Of a stretch of 15,356 nt of DNA, positions 1 through 7,531 are shown piece after piece. The translations under genes and the position numbers were made by a program. The stretch covers positions 1,323,783-1,339,138 of the forward strand of contig PCDI01000010.1 in assembly GCA_002778195.1 (NCBI GenBank), written 5' to 3'. Numbering within the stretch: position 1 is the stretch's first letter; each line of letters opens with the position of its first letter. The stretch comes from Raffaelea ambrosiae. Lineage: Eukaryota; Ascomycota; Sordariomycetes; Ophiostomatales; Ophiostomataceae. The notes beneath the pieces are model-generated. The model was given only the letters and a program-made list of their open reading frames with translations. It searched no databases and had not been told where the DNA came from.

Positions 1-302
1 GTCCGCATTTGGGCAGGGCATAGATACTAGAAACCAAAAATTTTCGGTCAACTCGATACTAGTAACTCCAAGAGGTTTAAATTATGTAGATATTACACAG
101 GCCTTTTTATCTTAATATTAGACCAAAGATACTGTAGGATATGTAGCAATTCCATCGTCTTCTTTACGTGGCCGATTTGACACTACTAAAGTTACCCGGA
201 TCCAGGTTCCGCGGATCCCACTTTTCCGATCCAGACTTTCTCTGATATTGTTTTATAAATCCTGTATCACAACCTTCATCCGTGTTGTTAACCAATGAAG
301 AC
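1..302. other. AT-rich leader region without a gene
   Basis: I see no convincing coding sequence here. The stretch is AT-rich, repeats the short word GATACTAG twice in the first 65 bases and contains two GGATCC sites about 20 bases apart near 198-216. Its right end carries a TATA-like element and a very short upstream ATG frame at 295-315 (six codons and a stop), which overlaps the likely start of the MADS-like gene. It most likely serves as that gene's promoter and leader. Confidence 0.5.
252..260 (+). promoter_or_regulatory. TATA-like element of the first MADS-like gene
   Basis: TTTATAAAT lies about 43 bases before the first in-frame ATG at 303. The spacing suits a fungal TATA box. Assigned from sequence and position only. 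Confidence 0.4.
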
Positions 303-716
303 ATGCTCAAGATGACTAGAATGCCCACCGTACCACCCGTTGCGAAAAGGAGACGAAACAGGAACAAGGAGAATGTCTCGCGCAACATGAACAGCTTGAT
401 GAAGAGAATCAACAAAATTGCTCAAAAATACGGCGCCGACATGTATTTTTGCGCAAAGTACGATAAATACTTTGTTTATATGTCGTCTCCGACATTTCTG
501 CCACGGCTGGATGATATAGTAAGCACATACCCTCTCCTTCGTTTCTGGCTTATGCTGATGCCTCCTAGAAAACGACATATCCTATACCTGTCACGAAAAC
601 ACCGAGGGACTATTTTTAGGGGGCTTCGCGAGATCGATAAATCAGCTAGAGTAAAACGCGTCTGGGAATCTGCCATAGACTTCGAGACTATTAGAAATAC
701 GCGAAGGCGAATATGA
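303..716 (+). CDS. small MADS-box-like (SRF-type) putative DNA-binding protein
   Basis: This is a single-exon ORF of 137 codons if the ATG at 303 is used. ATGs at 312 and 321, both with A at -3, are alternatives. Residues about 15-63 resemble a shortened MADS box: a basic stretch (KRRRNRNK), then a helix with MKRINKIAQKYGADMYF and a strand-like KYDKYFVYMS, matching the MADS order of basic region, LxKKAxEL-type helix, GA[DE]V and a strand with G/D-K-x-Y. MADS proteins bind CArG-like DNA as dimers; that role here is inferred from family resemblance. No K-box or Mef2 tail is visible, and the C-terminus is basic (NTRRRI). The similarity is weak but the motif order is right. No intron is needed. 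It could also be a degenerate, non-binding relative. Confidence 0.6.
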   Translation: MLKMTRMPTVPPVAKRRRNRNKENVSRNMNSLMKRINKIAQKYGADMYFCAKYDKYFVYMSSPTFLPRLDDIVSTYPLLRFWLMLMPPRKRHILYLSRKHRGTIFRGLREIDKSARVKRVWESAIDFETIRNTRRRI

Positions 717-1255
717 CGAGGCATCTCCCTAACAACTAGTCTCTAGTCGCCCTTGTTCTCATAGTATCTCGAGACCTTTTCATTTCCCAACAAATCGAAG
801 GTAAATGAAGGAGACAATTTTTCTTAGTTTCAATCCTTCCCTTGTTTATGCGATTGTTGTACTTTGGCTTCAGTAAGAAAGACAGGAATTCTTGTGTTTG
901 TGGGCCTCGGGTAGGCTCTGTCTCAGGAGGTCTGTTTGGTTTGGAGAGCCAGGATCTCATTGTTCTATGTCTCTGTATACGTGCCAATTGATAAATATTT
1001 TTGCTTAACAATGCAGAAGAAACCGTGGCTAGACGGCAGCGGACGTAAGCAAGAAGGACCACGCTGGTTCTACCATTTCTCTCAACCCTCTTGCACTGCC
1101 CAGGTCGTCAATCAGTCCAAGGCCGTGCTTATCGGCTGATTAAAATAGCGATGCAGCCGCGCGCTTAAACCTTTGTTGTCGACACTTTGGCTGTTTCCCA
1201 TGCCTTTCCATTACTCCCCACTCGACGGCCTGCGTCTTCACCTCCTTGCAACATT
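717..1255. other. intergenic region, no supported gene
   Basis: About 540 bases lie between the first MADS-like gene and the 3' end of the minus-strand gene. Several short frames exist. The best is a 42-codon ATG frame at 1012-1140, possibly preceded by a splice-like element (GTATAC at 972, GCAG at about 1017), but it has no recognisable motif and no clear promoter. I treat the region as untranslated or regulatory sequence. Confidence 0.5.
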
Positions 1256-1783
1256 CTAGTACGGCAATGTCTGCCCACAAGCACCACAGCGTCTTGGTGA
1301 CAGTCCCCTTCTGTTGATGCTCATTTCTGTAAACTTCCTGTTTAAATTTCTCTCGTATTCGTAGTCTCGTTTTCTTGGCAGCTGGAACTGTACCTTCCGT
1401 TGGCCCAGACCGGCCTCGGCTGTCTCCGGCTTGTATGATGCCCAGCGACTGGCCGGTCTTTCTCGAGAGTCTGGCACAATGTTATGGTACTGTACGCGCT
1501 CAGAAAAGTGCGGAGGACGCCGAGCGATCTCAGCATTCTGGGCGTCAATTTTTTGTTGCATCCGGAGCGGATGGGATGGTCTTGGCCGATCGGGCGGCTC
1601 GTGGAAATCTTGGAAGCGCGAAACGACATGATTGTACAGTTTTCGGGTGGGCTTGTAAGACGTGGAGAATGGCTTCCATGGCTTCCAACTGCGCGAGGGT
1701 CGGTAGCTACTACGATGGGACTCAAAGCGTGGGCTGTACGAGAACGGATATGGGGTGGGCGGACGGTAGTCTCTCCAATTCAT
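1256..1783 (-). CDS. Tyr/Arg/Pro-rich hypothetical protein with terminal CxxC
   Basis: The ORF is single-exon; the first ATG (1783, context ACAATGA) gives 175 residues. The first 60 residues are rich in Tyr, Pro, Arg, Ser and Trp, including SRSWKPWKPF and several YxP or YRP words, a composition often seen in disordered RNA-binding or condensate-forming proteins. Residues about 74-92 contain the helical motif KIDAQNAEIARRP; I believe similar Q/N-x-x-I-x-x-RP motifs recur in fungal hypothetical proteins, from memory only. The C-terminus ends in RRCGACGQTLPY, a lone CxxC that could be half of a zinc ribbon. The gene is divergent from the second MADS-like gene and shares a 245-base promoter region with it. 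Function is unknown. The opposite strand also has open frames, but they lack the compositional structure of this one. Confidence 0.55.
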   Translation of the reverse strand: MNWRDYRPPTPYPFSYSPRFESHRSSYRPSRSWKPWKPFSTSYKPTRKLYNHVVSRFQDFHEPPDRPRPSHPLRMQQKIDAQNAEIARRPPHFSERVQYHNIVPDSRERPASRWASYKPETAEAGLGQRKVQFQLPRKRDYEYERNLNRKFTEMSINRRGLSPRRCGACGQTLPY

Positions 1784-2028
1784 TGTGTACGCCGTGTCTT
1801 GCAATTGAGCGCGTAAATTCCTTGGCGAACTACAAAATCTTGCTTTTTATTTATTGACAGGAACCTCAATTTAGAACGGTGGGAGGTGGTTTATATTTAG
1901 GTTGCTTACTGGATCCCGGAAGCCGTGTTGCCGCGCGCGTAGGGCACACCGCATGCAGTTGTACAAGCGCGCGGGTACTGGTATCTTCTTCTATAAGTAA
2001 GGCGCAGTGGAAAAGAAGCGGAGGCACC
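1784..2028. promoter_or_regulatory. shared divergent promoter region
   Basis: This 245-base gap separates the minus-strand Tyr/Arg/Pro-rich gene from the plus-strand second MADS-like gene. On the minus side an A/T run (AATAAATAAAAAG, about 1842-1854) sits roughly 60 bases before the ATG. On the plus side TTTATATTTA (about 1890-1899) and TATAAGTAA (1992-2000) are candidate TATA elements. Shared regulation of the two genes is an inference from layout. Confidence 0.4.
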
Positions 2029-2556
2029 ATGGAAGCCGGTTTTATGTCTATGAGCATCCGTTTCTTCTCACATAGTAAGTTTCTTTGTCACCGTGTGCCT
2101 AACATTTCTTTGCTGACGGTTGGGTTAGGAACGCCCGTTATGCTTCGAAAGAGTCGTTCCAGTCGTTCACGGAGTGAAGAGCAAAAAGCCCACAGGAGGA
2201 CAATGGAAAGAAAGGCCTCTCTTTTACGGAAAATCCAAGAGTTCAACAATGGAAAAAATGGAAGCGCGGTGGTTGTCTTCTATTACAGGGGAAAATTGAC
2301 CTGCTGCGGGGACACGGACCTGATGGAACGAGCGGCAAGCGATGCGCCATTCGTTGAGCCATCAGATGCACGGGATAATTCTGTTGTGTCAACCAGCTCA
2401 CTTGACTGGCGATCCTCTTTTGTAGTCGATCAAACGGAAGCCCCTTCCGCCACCGGCGACGCAGGCATGCCTAGACAGGACGACAAGATTTACAGGGAAG
2501 GCGCTGTACAGCGAAAATTCAAAGATTTGGGCTTGCTGTTGAAAGATTTATTTTAA
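2029..2556 (+). CDS. second small MADS-box-like protein, two exons
   Basis: The start at 2029 has an excellent context (GGCACCATGG). Exon 1 is 2029-2074, the intron 2075-2128 (54 nt; GTAAGT donor, TGCTGAC branch-like site, TTAG acceptor), and exon 2 is 2129-2556, giving 157 residues. Residues about 33-79 resemble a MADS box: HRRTMERKASLLRKIQEF matches the basic helix with its LxxK core, and SAVVVFYYRGKLTC matches the strand with RGKL. Ahead of it lies a Ser/Arg run (RKSRSSRSRS). The tail is Ser/Asp-rich and ends in a Leu/Lys helix. The intron is a multiple of three without a stop, so the unspliced frame is also open. It differs greatly from the MADS-like gene at 303 outside the motif. DNA binding is inferred, not shown. 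Confidence 0.65.
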   Translation: MEAGFMSMSIRFFSHSKFLCHRVPNISLLTVGLGTPVMLRKSRSSRSRSEEQKAHRRTMERKASLLRKIQEFNNGKNGSAVVVFYYRGKLTCCGDTDLMERAASDAPFVEPSDARDNSVVSTSSLDWRSSFVVDQTEAPSATGDAGMPRQDDKIYREGAVQRKFKDLGLLLKDLF

Positions 2557-2739
2557 TTTTTTGATAGTGCTTTTCATACTTTGGGATTAAACTTTATTAG
2601 GGGTGCATAAGAAACTATTTCACAACCAGTTGAAAGATATAAAATACAATGCACAATATAAACAAAAGACTCCGTGGCCTTATACGTAGAGAGAAGCACT
2701 TGTTGTTAATATTTATGTCCGCCCAAATACGATGCTCCT

Positions 2740-3315
2740 TTAAAATTGATTGTAGACCTGTATAATGTCGCTAATTTCACTCATTACATTTCCTAGATGG
2801 CCCTTGTTGCTTCTCCGTCTGCCACCTATGATTGGGCTTTCGATATACGAGCTTTTCCGCTCCGTTTGCGATTGAGCCCGAAAATCCGTAACAGCAACAA
2901 TGACAGTGTTTGCAAGGTTGATCATATCGCGTTGACGATCAATCTCACGTTTGTAGAGCGAGTTCTCGCGCCGTAGGGCGCTGAGCTCTTGTTCTTTCTC
3001 GGATGCCTTTCGCCTCTGGTTGATGATTTGCTGTCTCAGCTCTTTGACATCTTTTTGGAGGTTATTGATTTGCTCCTCCGACCAACTGATCCTTTTTGCG
3101 GGCGTCTGTGTAGGACATGCCTTCATATCTATGTGATAAGGACGTCTTTCGGCCAGAGGCAATGGTGGTGCAGGTACCTCGTTCGTCGGTATCATGGGAA
3201 GTACCTTACCTGGAGGAGGCATATCCCAAAAAAGCAACGAGGAGTCTTCACGTTTCTTTGCGCGAGCACCAAGCAACGAAAGAGGACTAATAAAGCGCTT
3301 CACCATATAATTCAT
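2740..3315 (-). CDS. coiled-coil hypothetical protein
   Basis: As a single exon from the ATG at 3315 this encodes 191 residues. A Pro-rich segment (residues 33-54) precedes a highly charged heptad-patterned coiled coil (about 79-135; words such as LQKDVKELRQQI and LSALRRENSLYKREID), a hydrophobic stretch (MINLANTVIVAV) and a basic patch GGRRRS near 164-169. It could dimerise through the coil. There is no basic DNA-contact region typical of a bZIP. The start is uncertain: the first ATG after the TATA-like element is at 3328 in another frame with stronger context (AAAATGG). A weak intron, 3303-3210, would join that ATG in frame to residue 37 and give 164 residues. The gene is convergent with the MADS-like gene ending at 2556. 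Family not recognised. Confidence 0.6.
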   Translation of the reverse strand: MNYMVKRFISPLSLLGARAKKREDSSLLFWDMPPPGKVLPMIPTNEVPAPPLPLAERRPYHIDMKACPTQTPAKRISWSEEQINNLQKDVKELRQQIINQRRKASEKEQELSALRRENSLYKREIDRQRDMINLANTVIVAVTDFRAQSQTERKSSYIESPIIGGRRRSNKGHLGNVMSEISDIIQVYNQF

Positions 3316-3393
3316 AAATGTTCTCCATTTTAAAACAACGTAGAGTGCGTGAGTCCGAACAGGACTGTAGGGAGGGGAAACGCGCAGCGCTCC

Positions 3394-3402
3394 TTAATAT
3401 AC
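3394..3402 (-). promoter_or_regulatory. TATA-like element of the coiled-coil gene
   Basis: On the minus strand GTATATTAA lies about 66 bases upstream of the ATG at 3328 and 79 upstream of the ATG at 3315. It sits in the 128-base gap after the 3' end of the next minus-strand gene, so that gap carries its own promoter. Confidence 0.4.
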
Positions 3403-3443
3403 ATGAAATAGGTCCAAGAATCCGGAATCAGGGACCGCTTCCC

Positions 3444-4016
3444 TTATGGCCTATCGTCATCTAGAGAACCTTGAACAAGTTGATATAGGGATTTTGAAAA
3501 ATCCGTGAGCTTCTCACGCAGAGTTTCGACAGCCTCGCTCACCACCTCGACCAACGACTCTATCCGGGATTGGGACTTGACGATATGGTCAGCACGGTTC
3601 GCGATTTCTTGCACGTCTGTTTCAATTCTGCCGAGCCGGCTAAGTTCATTTGTTCTTTCCTGGCCCAAACTGGACAGAGCAGCCTCAATGCGGTCTAATT
3701 GCGCCGTGTTGCTAGCTTGTGCTAACGTCGACGCGTCCATGCGGCCGAGATACATGGTCGCACGGCTGAGCGCCAACGAAAGAGCATCAATCTTGACTTT
3801 GTCAAGTCGCAAGAGGATGGAGAGAAGCGCGCTGCGTATTTGGTTAGCATGTGTCGGGAGTAAGAGGACAACGTGTACCTACTCGGAAAGGCTCTCGCTT
3901 ATGCCGATAGCGGGCCCAGGAAGGATGTTTGGCATAGCAAACGAGTCCAGTAGCGGTGTCGCGTTGTTGCCGTTCTGGGTGTCGCCGAGCCAGCTGAAGT
4001 CCACGTTGTGCGCCAT
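3444..4016 (-). CDS. two-exon coiled-coil hypothetical protein
   Basis: Exon 1 is 4016-3883, the intron 3882-3832 (51 nt; GTAGGT donor, ATGCTAAC branch site, CGCAG acceptor) and exon 2 is 3831-3444. The spliced frame encodes 173 residues; without splicing a TAG stops the first exon, so the intron is needed. The start at 4016 has good context (GAAGATGG) and lies about 90 bases downstream of a TATA-like TTTAAATACG. A frame-open ATG at 4133 lies upstream of that element and is less likely. The N-terminal 45 residues are loop-like (Asn, Pro, Gly). Residues about 46-165 are almost wholly helical with repeated Leu/Ile/Val heptads and an ISQ-type pattern typical of long coiled coils. No signal peptide or membrane segment is seen. 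Role unknown; possibly a scaffold or dimerisation partner. Confidence 0.65.
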
Positions 4017-4103
4017 CTTCGGCTGTGGCGAGACAGATTTAGGACGTCCGACTCCGAAACCCAGGAACCGGGCAGCACGGGGCACTTGGTTGCGGGAGTC
4101 AGC

Positions 4104-4113
4104 GTATTTAAAG
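4104..4113 (-). promoter_or_regulatory. TATA-like element of the two-exon coiled-coil gene
   Basis: TTTAAATACG on the minus strand lies about 88 bases before the ATG at 4016, with no other ATG between. It argues for 4016 rather than 4133 as the start. The surrounding 4017-4191 interval is a 175-base divergent promoter shared with the plus-strand secreted-protein gene. Confidence 0.4.
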
Positions 4114-4191
4114 ACGCGCCAGGAACCAACCATTGCTCGAAGACATAAATGATCCCGTTAAACCCCTAAGCGCCTTTCCCCTACACCCGAC

Positions 4192-4825
4192 ATGAAGCAA
4201 ACCACTATCTTTCTCGCATCGGTGGGGCTTGTGCATGCTATGAGCCAGTGCTCTATCGTCTGCCAGTCCAATCCACCCGTCCAGCTTATTGCAGGGTCAT
4301 CGAACGTGTCTGCTACGTAGGTGTGCTTCGTAATACGCCCTCTCCCGCGCGGCAAATACCTGACTTTGTTATTTATAGATTTGGCTTCCCGCTGCAGCAA
4401 CGATGCCGCGCGGTTCTCCAGTTCGAAGAACAGGACTTCAGTCCCATCAAGTTCAAGTTCAAGTCCAATAAGATGTGCACAGGGCTGCAGCAAGCAACCT
4501 TTGGCGTTCCAAAGGGTGCGCCAGATGGAAGCGCCCGGATTTTTTGGTACGTTAAAACAGGCGCGCGCTTTTCATACATGTCTAACTATACAGGAATTGC
4601 GGAGGCTCTGAATTTTGCACGTATGCAAACATTACGGGCGGAACGCGTGACACCGATCTCGATCCCGAGCAGGCCGGGGACCTGGAGTGCCTTCCGCTTG
4701 TTGTGACTGTAAACGAGACAGTCACAGCAACAGTTCCGTACCCGACGGGAACCAGTGGAGTGAGCACAGTAACCAAGCCGCAACGCAGCGGGTCTGCAAT
4801 GCCGTCAACCCCTGCCGTAAGATAA
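4192..4825 (+). CDS. secreted cysteine-rich protein, three exons
   Basis: Exons are 4192-4316, 4379-4546 and 4594-4825. Intron 1 (62 nt) has a GTAGGT donor, a CTGAC branch site and a TATAG acceptor. Intron 2 (47 nt) has GTACGT, TCTAAC and ACAG. The splice phases agree exactly and give 174 residues. Residues 1-16 form a signal peptide (MKQTTIFLASVGLVHA). The mature part has seven cysteines (20, 24, 51, 75, 100, 106, 130), the segment FGVPKGAPDGSARIFWNCGG (83-102), which resembles a turn-plus-strand region of small secreted fungal proteins as I recall them, and N-glycosylation sites at 38, 110 and 138. The tail is Ser/Thr/Pro-rich, like a cell-wall or apoplastic protein. A further intron (4817-4881, GTAAGA donor, CTGAC, TACAG) is possible at the 3' end, so the C-terminus is uncertain. 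No exact function can be given. Confidence 0.7.
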
Positions 4826-5249
4826 CACGTCCCGCCTGGAGGAGGAACACTATTGACTGACCATGTAGTCGTCTCGTACAGGGGAAGCACAAGTCAGCGC
4901 AGCAGCCCCGCGGCCGTCGCTTTCCTCGACAATTCTCACAGTTGCAACCGTAACAACGACAGTGACGCATTTGTTGGTTGTATAAGCTGCAAGGGGGGAT
5001 TAGTCCCCCGACTAAAGTTTTGTAGCTGGTCTACGTGGTTCTCTGCTGGCTCGTACTTGGCTGTTTGAATTGGCTTTGCCGTCGACCGTTTTAAGAAGGA
5101 TAAATATTGCCCCGCGTGGCAGAGTGAATGGATGTGATGGCCCCCAAGGCGTGTAGTAGATATTATTGGTCTTCATCTTTGCGCTTATAGCAGGATGCAA
5201 CCCTCTCATTAGTACACCGGGCGCATATGGTTGCGGCCGGCGGCTTTTG

Positions 5250-5474
5250 CACGCAGGACAAACAATACAAACTCTCTTCGTTCATCTCTGAAACATTTAA
5301 AAATAGAGCGCCTATCAAGGGCCAGATGAAGCAGGATAGCCCGTACCAGGGCATCAAACTGCGCAACTATCGTACAATTGACCAGGGCGTCAAGGACCAA
5401 AGGCGTAGTACCGCGGCACGCAGGATAAACAATACAAGCTCTCTTCGTTCCTCTGAGACATTTAAAAATAGAGC
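5250..5474. repeat. imperfect direct repeat of about 60 bp, two copies
   Basis: Copy 1 spans about 5250-5309 and copy 2 about 5417-5474, offset 165-167 bases. Both run CACGCAGGAYAAACAATACA, then ACTCTCTTCGTTC or GCTCTCTTCGTTC, then ACATTTAAAAATAGAGC. They differ by a few substitutions and a two-base indel. On the minus strand copy 2 reads LFLNVSEERRELVLFILRA; copy 1 encodes a near-identical peptide but the indel shifts frame midway. This suggests either a duplicated promoter module (each ends in a TATA-like TTTAAAAATA) or decayed coding repeats. Confidence 0.8.
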
Positions 5475-5498
5475 TGGATGACTGGTTGTCAGCGGGAA

Positions 5499-5507
5499 TA
5501 TATATAA
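5499..5507 (+). promoter_or_regulatory. TATA box of the first paralog gene
   Basis: TATATATAA is a strong TATA sequence about 40 bases before the leader ATG at 5540 and 212 bases before the main ATG at 5719. Confidence 0.5.
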
Positions 5508-5718
5508 CCACGATAGAGCCAGATATTTACCAGTATAGAATGTCTTGTCTACCCAGAAACACATCTGTCTACTTCTTACCGTCGCTCGTCACAGTATTTA
5601 CGTTGCTATCTCTATCGTCGCCGATTCATTTCATTACCACAAGTCTCAACAAAGAAGGTGTGTGATTAACCCCCTGCAAGTCTTGCACAAGAGCCGTATT
5701 GACATCGCCTAAAAAGCA

Positions 5719-6588
5719 ATGGCATCCCAATCCGCCCCTCGTGTGCCAAACAGTCAAGCCAACATCAGCTTCTTTGGTACACACATCGCCGATAGTTTTA
5801 CCCGGCGGTCTATGCTGTTTAGCGTCAGTGAAGTCAGCTTCTACTGGGATGTTAAGTTTCGGTCTCCTGACCAAATCAAAGAAGACTATTTCAGTGTATT
5901 GAACACCGGCGACGAGTTCTTCCACAAGGTGCAGGAAAACATCAACAGGCTTTCGCGACTGTGGGATGCTGTCACAACCGAAAAGGAGCGTTACGATACG
6001 TCAGGGATTGTTTCCAACAACGTGGAGTACATGAGGAGTCTTGTCCTTTGCGCCAACTTGGTCCCAGACCATTGCAGCTTGGGACACAACCACGTGTCGA
6101 TGGTCCAGCGGTACCGGGATCGTCTGAACACTTCTACGATTGACCCCTACATGGCCATGCACACCGCATCATTGCCATGCGTTCCAGCCTCTCTCCCGCG
6201 CATGGCTCAGACACAGACCTTCGCTGGCTCACTGCCAGCGAATGAAGCGTTCCCGTCCTTATCTCTCCAGAGACAGAGCACCGGGTCTGTTCTACTCTCG
6301 TCACAGATACGGGCCGGTAATGCAGCCGAGTCGATGCAAGGAAGCGGTGAGACAACAGACGATTGTCAGAGCTGCACAGAGACCGAAAGCAGTATCGCTA
6401 GTGAATGGGATGAAGAGGACCCAAAGTCGACCGTGAATGTACGGCCTCTAGCCTCCCATAAGCCGTGGGCGACGCGCGTGCTGCCCCATCAGGCCACACC
6501 AGAGCCAACCCGCGCTGCATCGCACACAAACAACAAGCGAGCCTACGCCGCCCTAGCTGAGGATGGACCTTTAGATGCTCTAATATGA
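5719..6588 (+). CDS. orphan-family protein, paralog A
   Basis: The ORF encodes 289 residues with no internal intron. Residues about 15-145 align with paralog B at 7726. Shared positions include DE[FY]F (64-67), V and I spaced as on helices, WD (82-83), then MRxxxLC (105-111), PD (116-117) and LG (121-122), followed by a Tyr/Arg segment. I do not recognise this domain. Residues about 200-245 are Ser/Thr/Asp/Glu-rich (DDCQSCTETESS, WDEEDP), and the C-terminal part carries a short basic patch (NNKRAYAAL). No signal peptide or membrane segment is seen in this frame, so a soluble, perhaps nuclear or regulatory protein is plausible. The leader has a 41-codon ATG frame at 5540-5665; a possible leader intron (5658-5716, acceptor AAAAAG) would join it in frame and extend the protein by 40 residues. 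Paralog B shows no such extension, so I keep the start at 5719. Confidence 0.75.
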   Translation: MASQSAPRVPNSQANISFFGTHIADSFTRRSMLFSVSEVSFYWDVKFRSPDQIKEDYFSVLNTGDEFFHKVQENINRLSRLWDAVTTEKERYDTSGIVSNNVEYMRSLVLCANLVPDHCSLGHNHVSMVQRYRDRLNTSTIDPYMAMHTASLPCVPASLPRMAQTQTFAGSLPANEAFPSLSLQRQSTGSVLLSSQIRAGNAAESMQGSGETTDDCQSCTETESSIASEWDEEDPKSTVNVRPLASHKPWATRVLPHQATPEPTRAASHTNNKRAYAALAEDGPLDALI

Positions 6589-7531
6589 AGAAGACAAGGA
6601 GGGGGGGGGTACTGCCATTTGATTCAACGGCTGCTGGTCACGCCTTTTGCCTTATACTCTCGTTTTGTATTTGCTTCTTTGCTAGGAATTGAGAATTTTA
6701 TCTTTTGTGTAATAAAACAAACTGGCAGACACATTCAAGTGCCTGTTTGCTTTTCCTTCCCAATGCATGTGCGTTCACGGCCGTCAAGGGTGTCCTTGCT
6801 CCCTAGAAGAAGCAGGAACGTCAACTCTGCACATGTAAGCAGACATATGATGAGCGAAAACGTTACGCCTGGGTAGGGGCTCCCGTTACATCCACTGCCC
6901 CTGTAGACAATCGAGCCACTGCCCTGTGTCTTTACCACGCTAGCGTCATCTCCAGACACCCAGCACATTCAGCGCATTCAGCGAATTTAGCGCTCATCTT
7001 CCAGCGTAGGCTTTTACGAAGTAATTTCTCGCTTTTAATTTCTCGCTTTTAATCTAACGCCTCTAGTTCATCTCTTTCCATCCAGCGCTTTCGAGCGCCG
7101 AAAAGATTAAGTGCACAACGCTGTTGTAGGGCTTGGTTCTGAGTAGGGTAGGGTCATTTCAGGAAAAAAGAGAAAAAGGACAACCAACAGGTAAATCGCC
7201 GTCCAGGTCGGGTTGCAGGCGGTTGTAGGCGTAAAGGCGCTCACCAATAGATAGCAGCGTACGATCGCCGCGATTGTTAGTGACCAGAATTGGGCTAAAT
7301 GCGGACACAAAACCGGATGCACGTTGGTGGCGAGAATCGAGAAGTGGTGTTAGAGTATGGCATATCATTGGATAAGAGTTCGCGAGCCGCTGTGTGGGTC
7401 CTGGGCGCTTGCCCCCACAATCACCTCACCCACCGGAACACGGACACCCCGCGTCGATGTTGTGCACGTGATAACGCTTGTGGGTCCGAAAGAAACGACA
7501 GCCCTTGTTCCTGGATCCCGCGTCCTATTTG
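6589..7531. other. long intergenic region between the paralogs
   Basis: No supported gene lies here. Visible structure includes a run of nine G at 6601-6609 just after the paralog A stop, three 9-base units of the CATTCAGCG type at 6966-6992, and two perfect copies of AATTTCTCGCTTTT at 7023-7050. A minus-strand frame at about 7368-7159 reads smoothly (for example LLSIGERLYAYNRLQPDLDG) but begins at a non-ATG codon and has no flanking gene signals. The right end becomes the promoter of paralog B. Confidence 0.5.
7023..7050. repeat. 14-bp tandem duplication
   Basis: AATTTCTCGCTTTT occurs twice in direct succession (7023-7036 and 7037-7050), followed by a partial third start (AATCT). It lies in the intergenic region upstream of paralog B. 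A simple slippage product is the likely cause. Confidence 0.85.

Larger units (their letters stand above)
4826..5539. other. intergenic region with possible extra 3' exon and a repeat
   Basis: The first 130 bases may contain a last exon of the secreted-protein gene. A Ser/Thr-rich frame at about 4883-4984 (ending TVTTTVTHLLVV) reads like the tail of a fungal wall protein, but its phase does not match the splice donor at 4817. The remainder holds the imperfect direct repeat at 5250-5474 and, at its right end, a TATA box for the next gene. I see no independent gene. Confidence 0.45.

Noticed and set aside
736..1062. Minus-strand open frame of about 108 codons
   Set aside because: It starts at a non-ATG codon, has no motif and shows the mixed composition of a chance frame.
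936..1139. Plus-strand frame with ATG at 1012 (42 codons)
   Set aside because: No promoter, no domain and an unconvincing upstream splice; described only in the intergenic entry.
3899..4133. Longer start at 4133 and a second frame for the two-exon coiled-coil gene
   Set aside because: Both lie upstream of, or antiphase to, the TATA-supported ATG at 4016; the extra residues look like translated promoter.
4722..4970. Cys-rich minus-strand frame (many Cys and Arg) resembling a small secreted peptide
   Set aside because: It is antisense to the third exon of the secreted protein, has no signal peptide and starts in mid-frame.
6619..6876. Plus-strand frame after paralog A with a hydrophobic start
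   Set aside because: Starts at TTG; the hydrophobicity comes from T-rich DNA, and no gene signals surround it.
7159..7368. Minus-strand frame reading LLSIGERLYAYNRLQPDLDG
   Set aside because: It reads smoothly but begins at a non-ATG codon, is short and matches no family I know; a decayed gene cannot be excluded.
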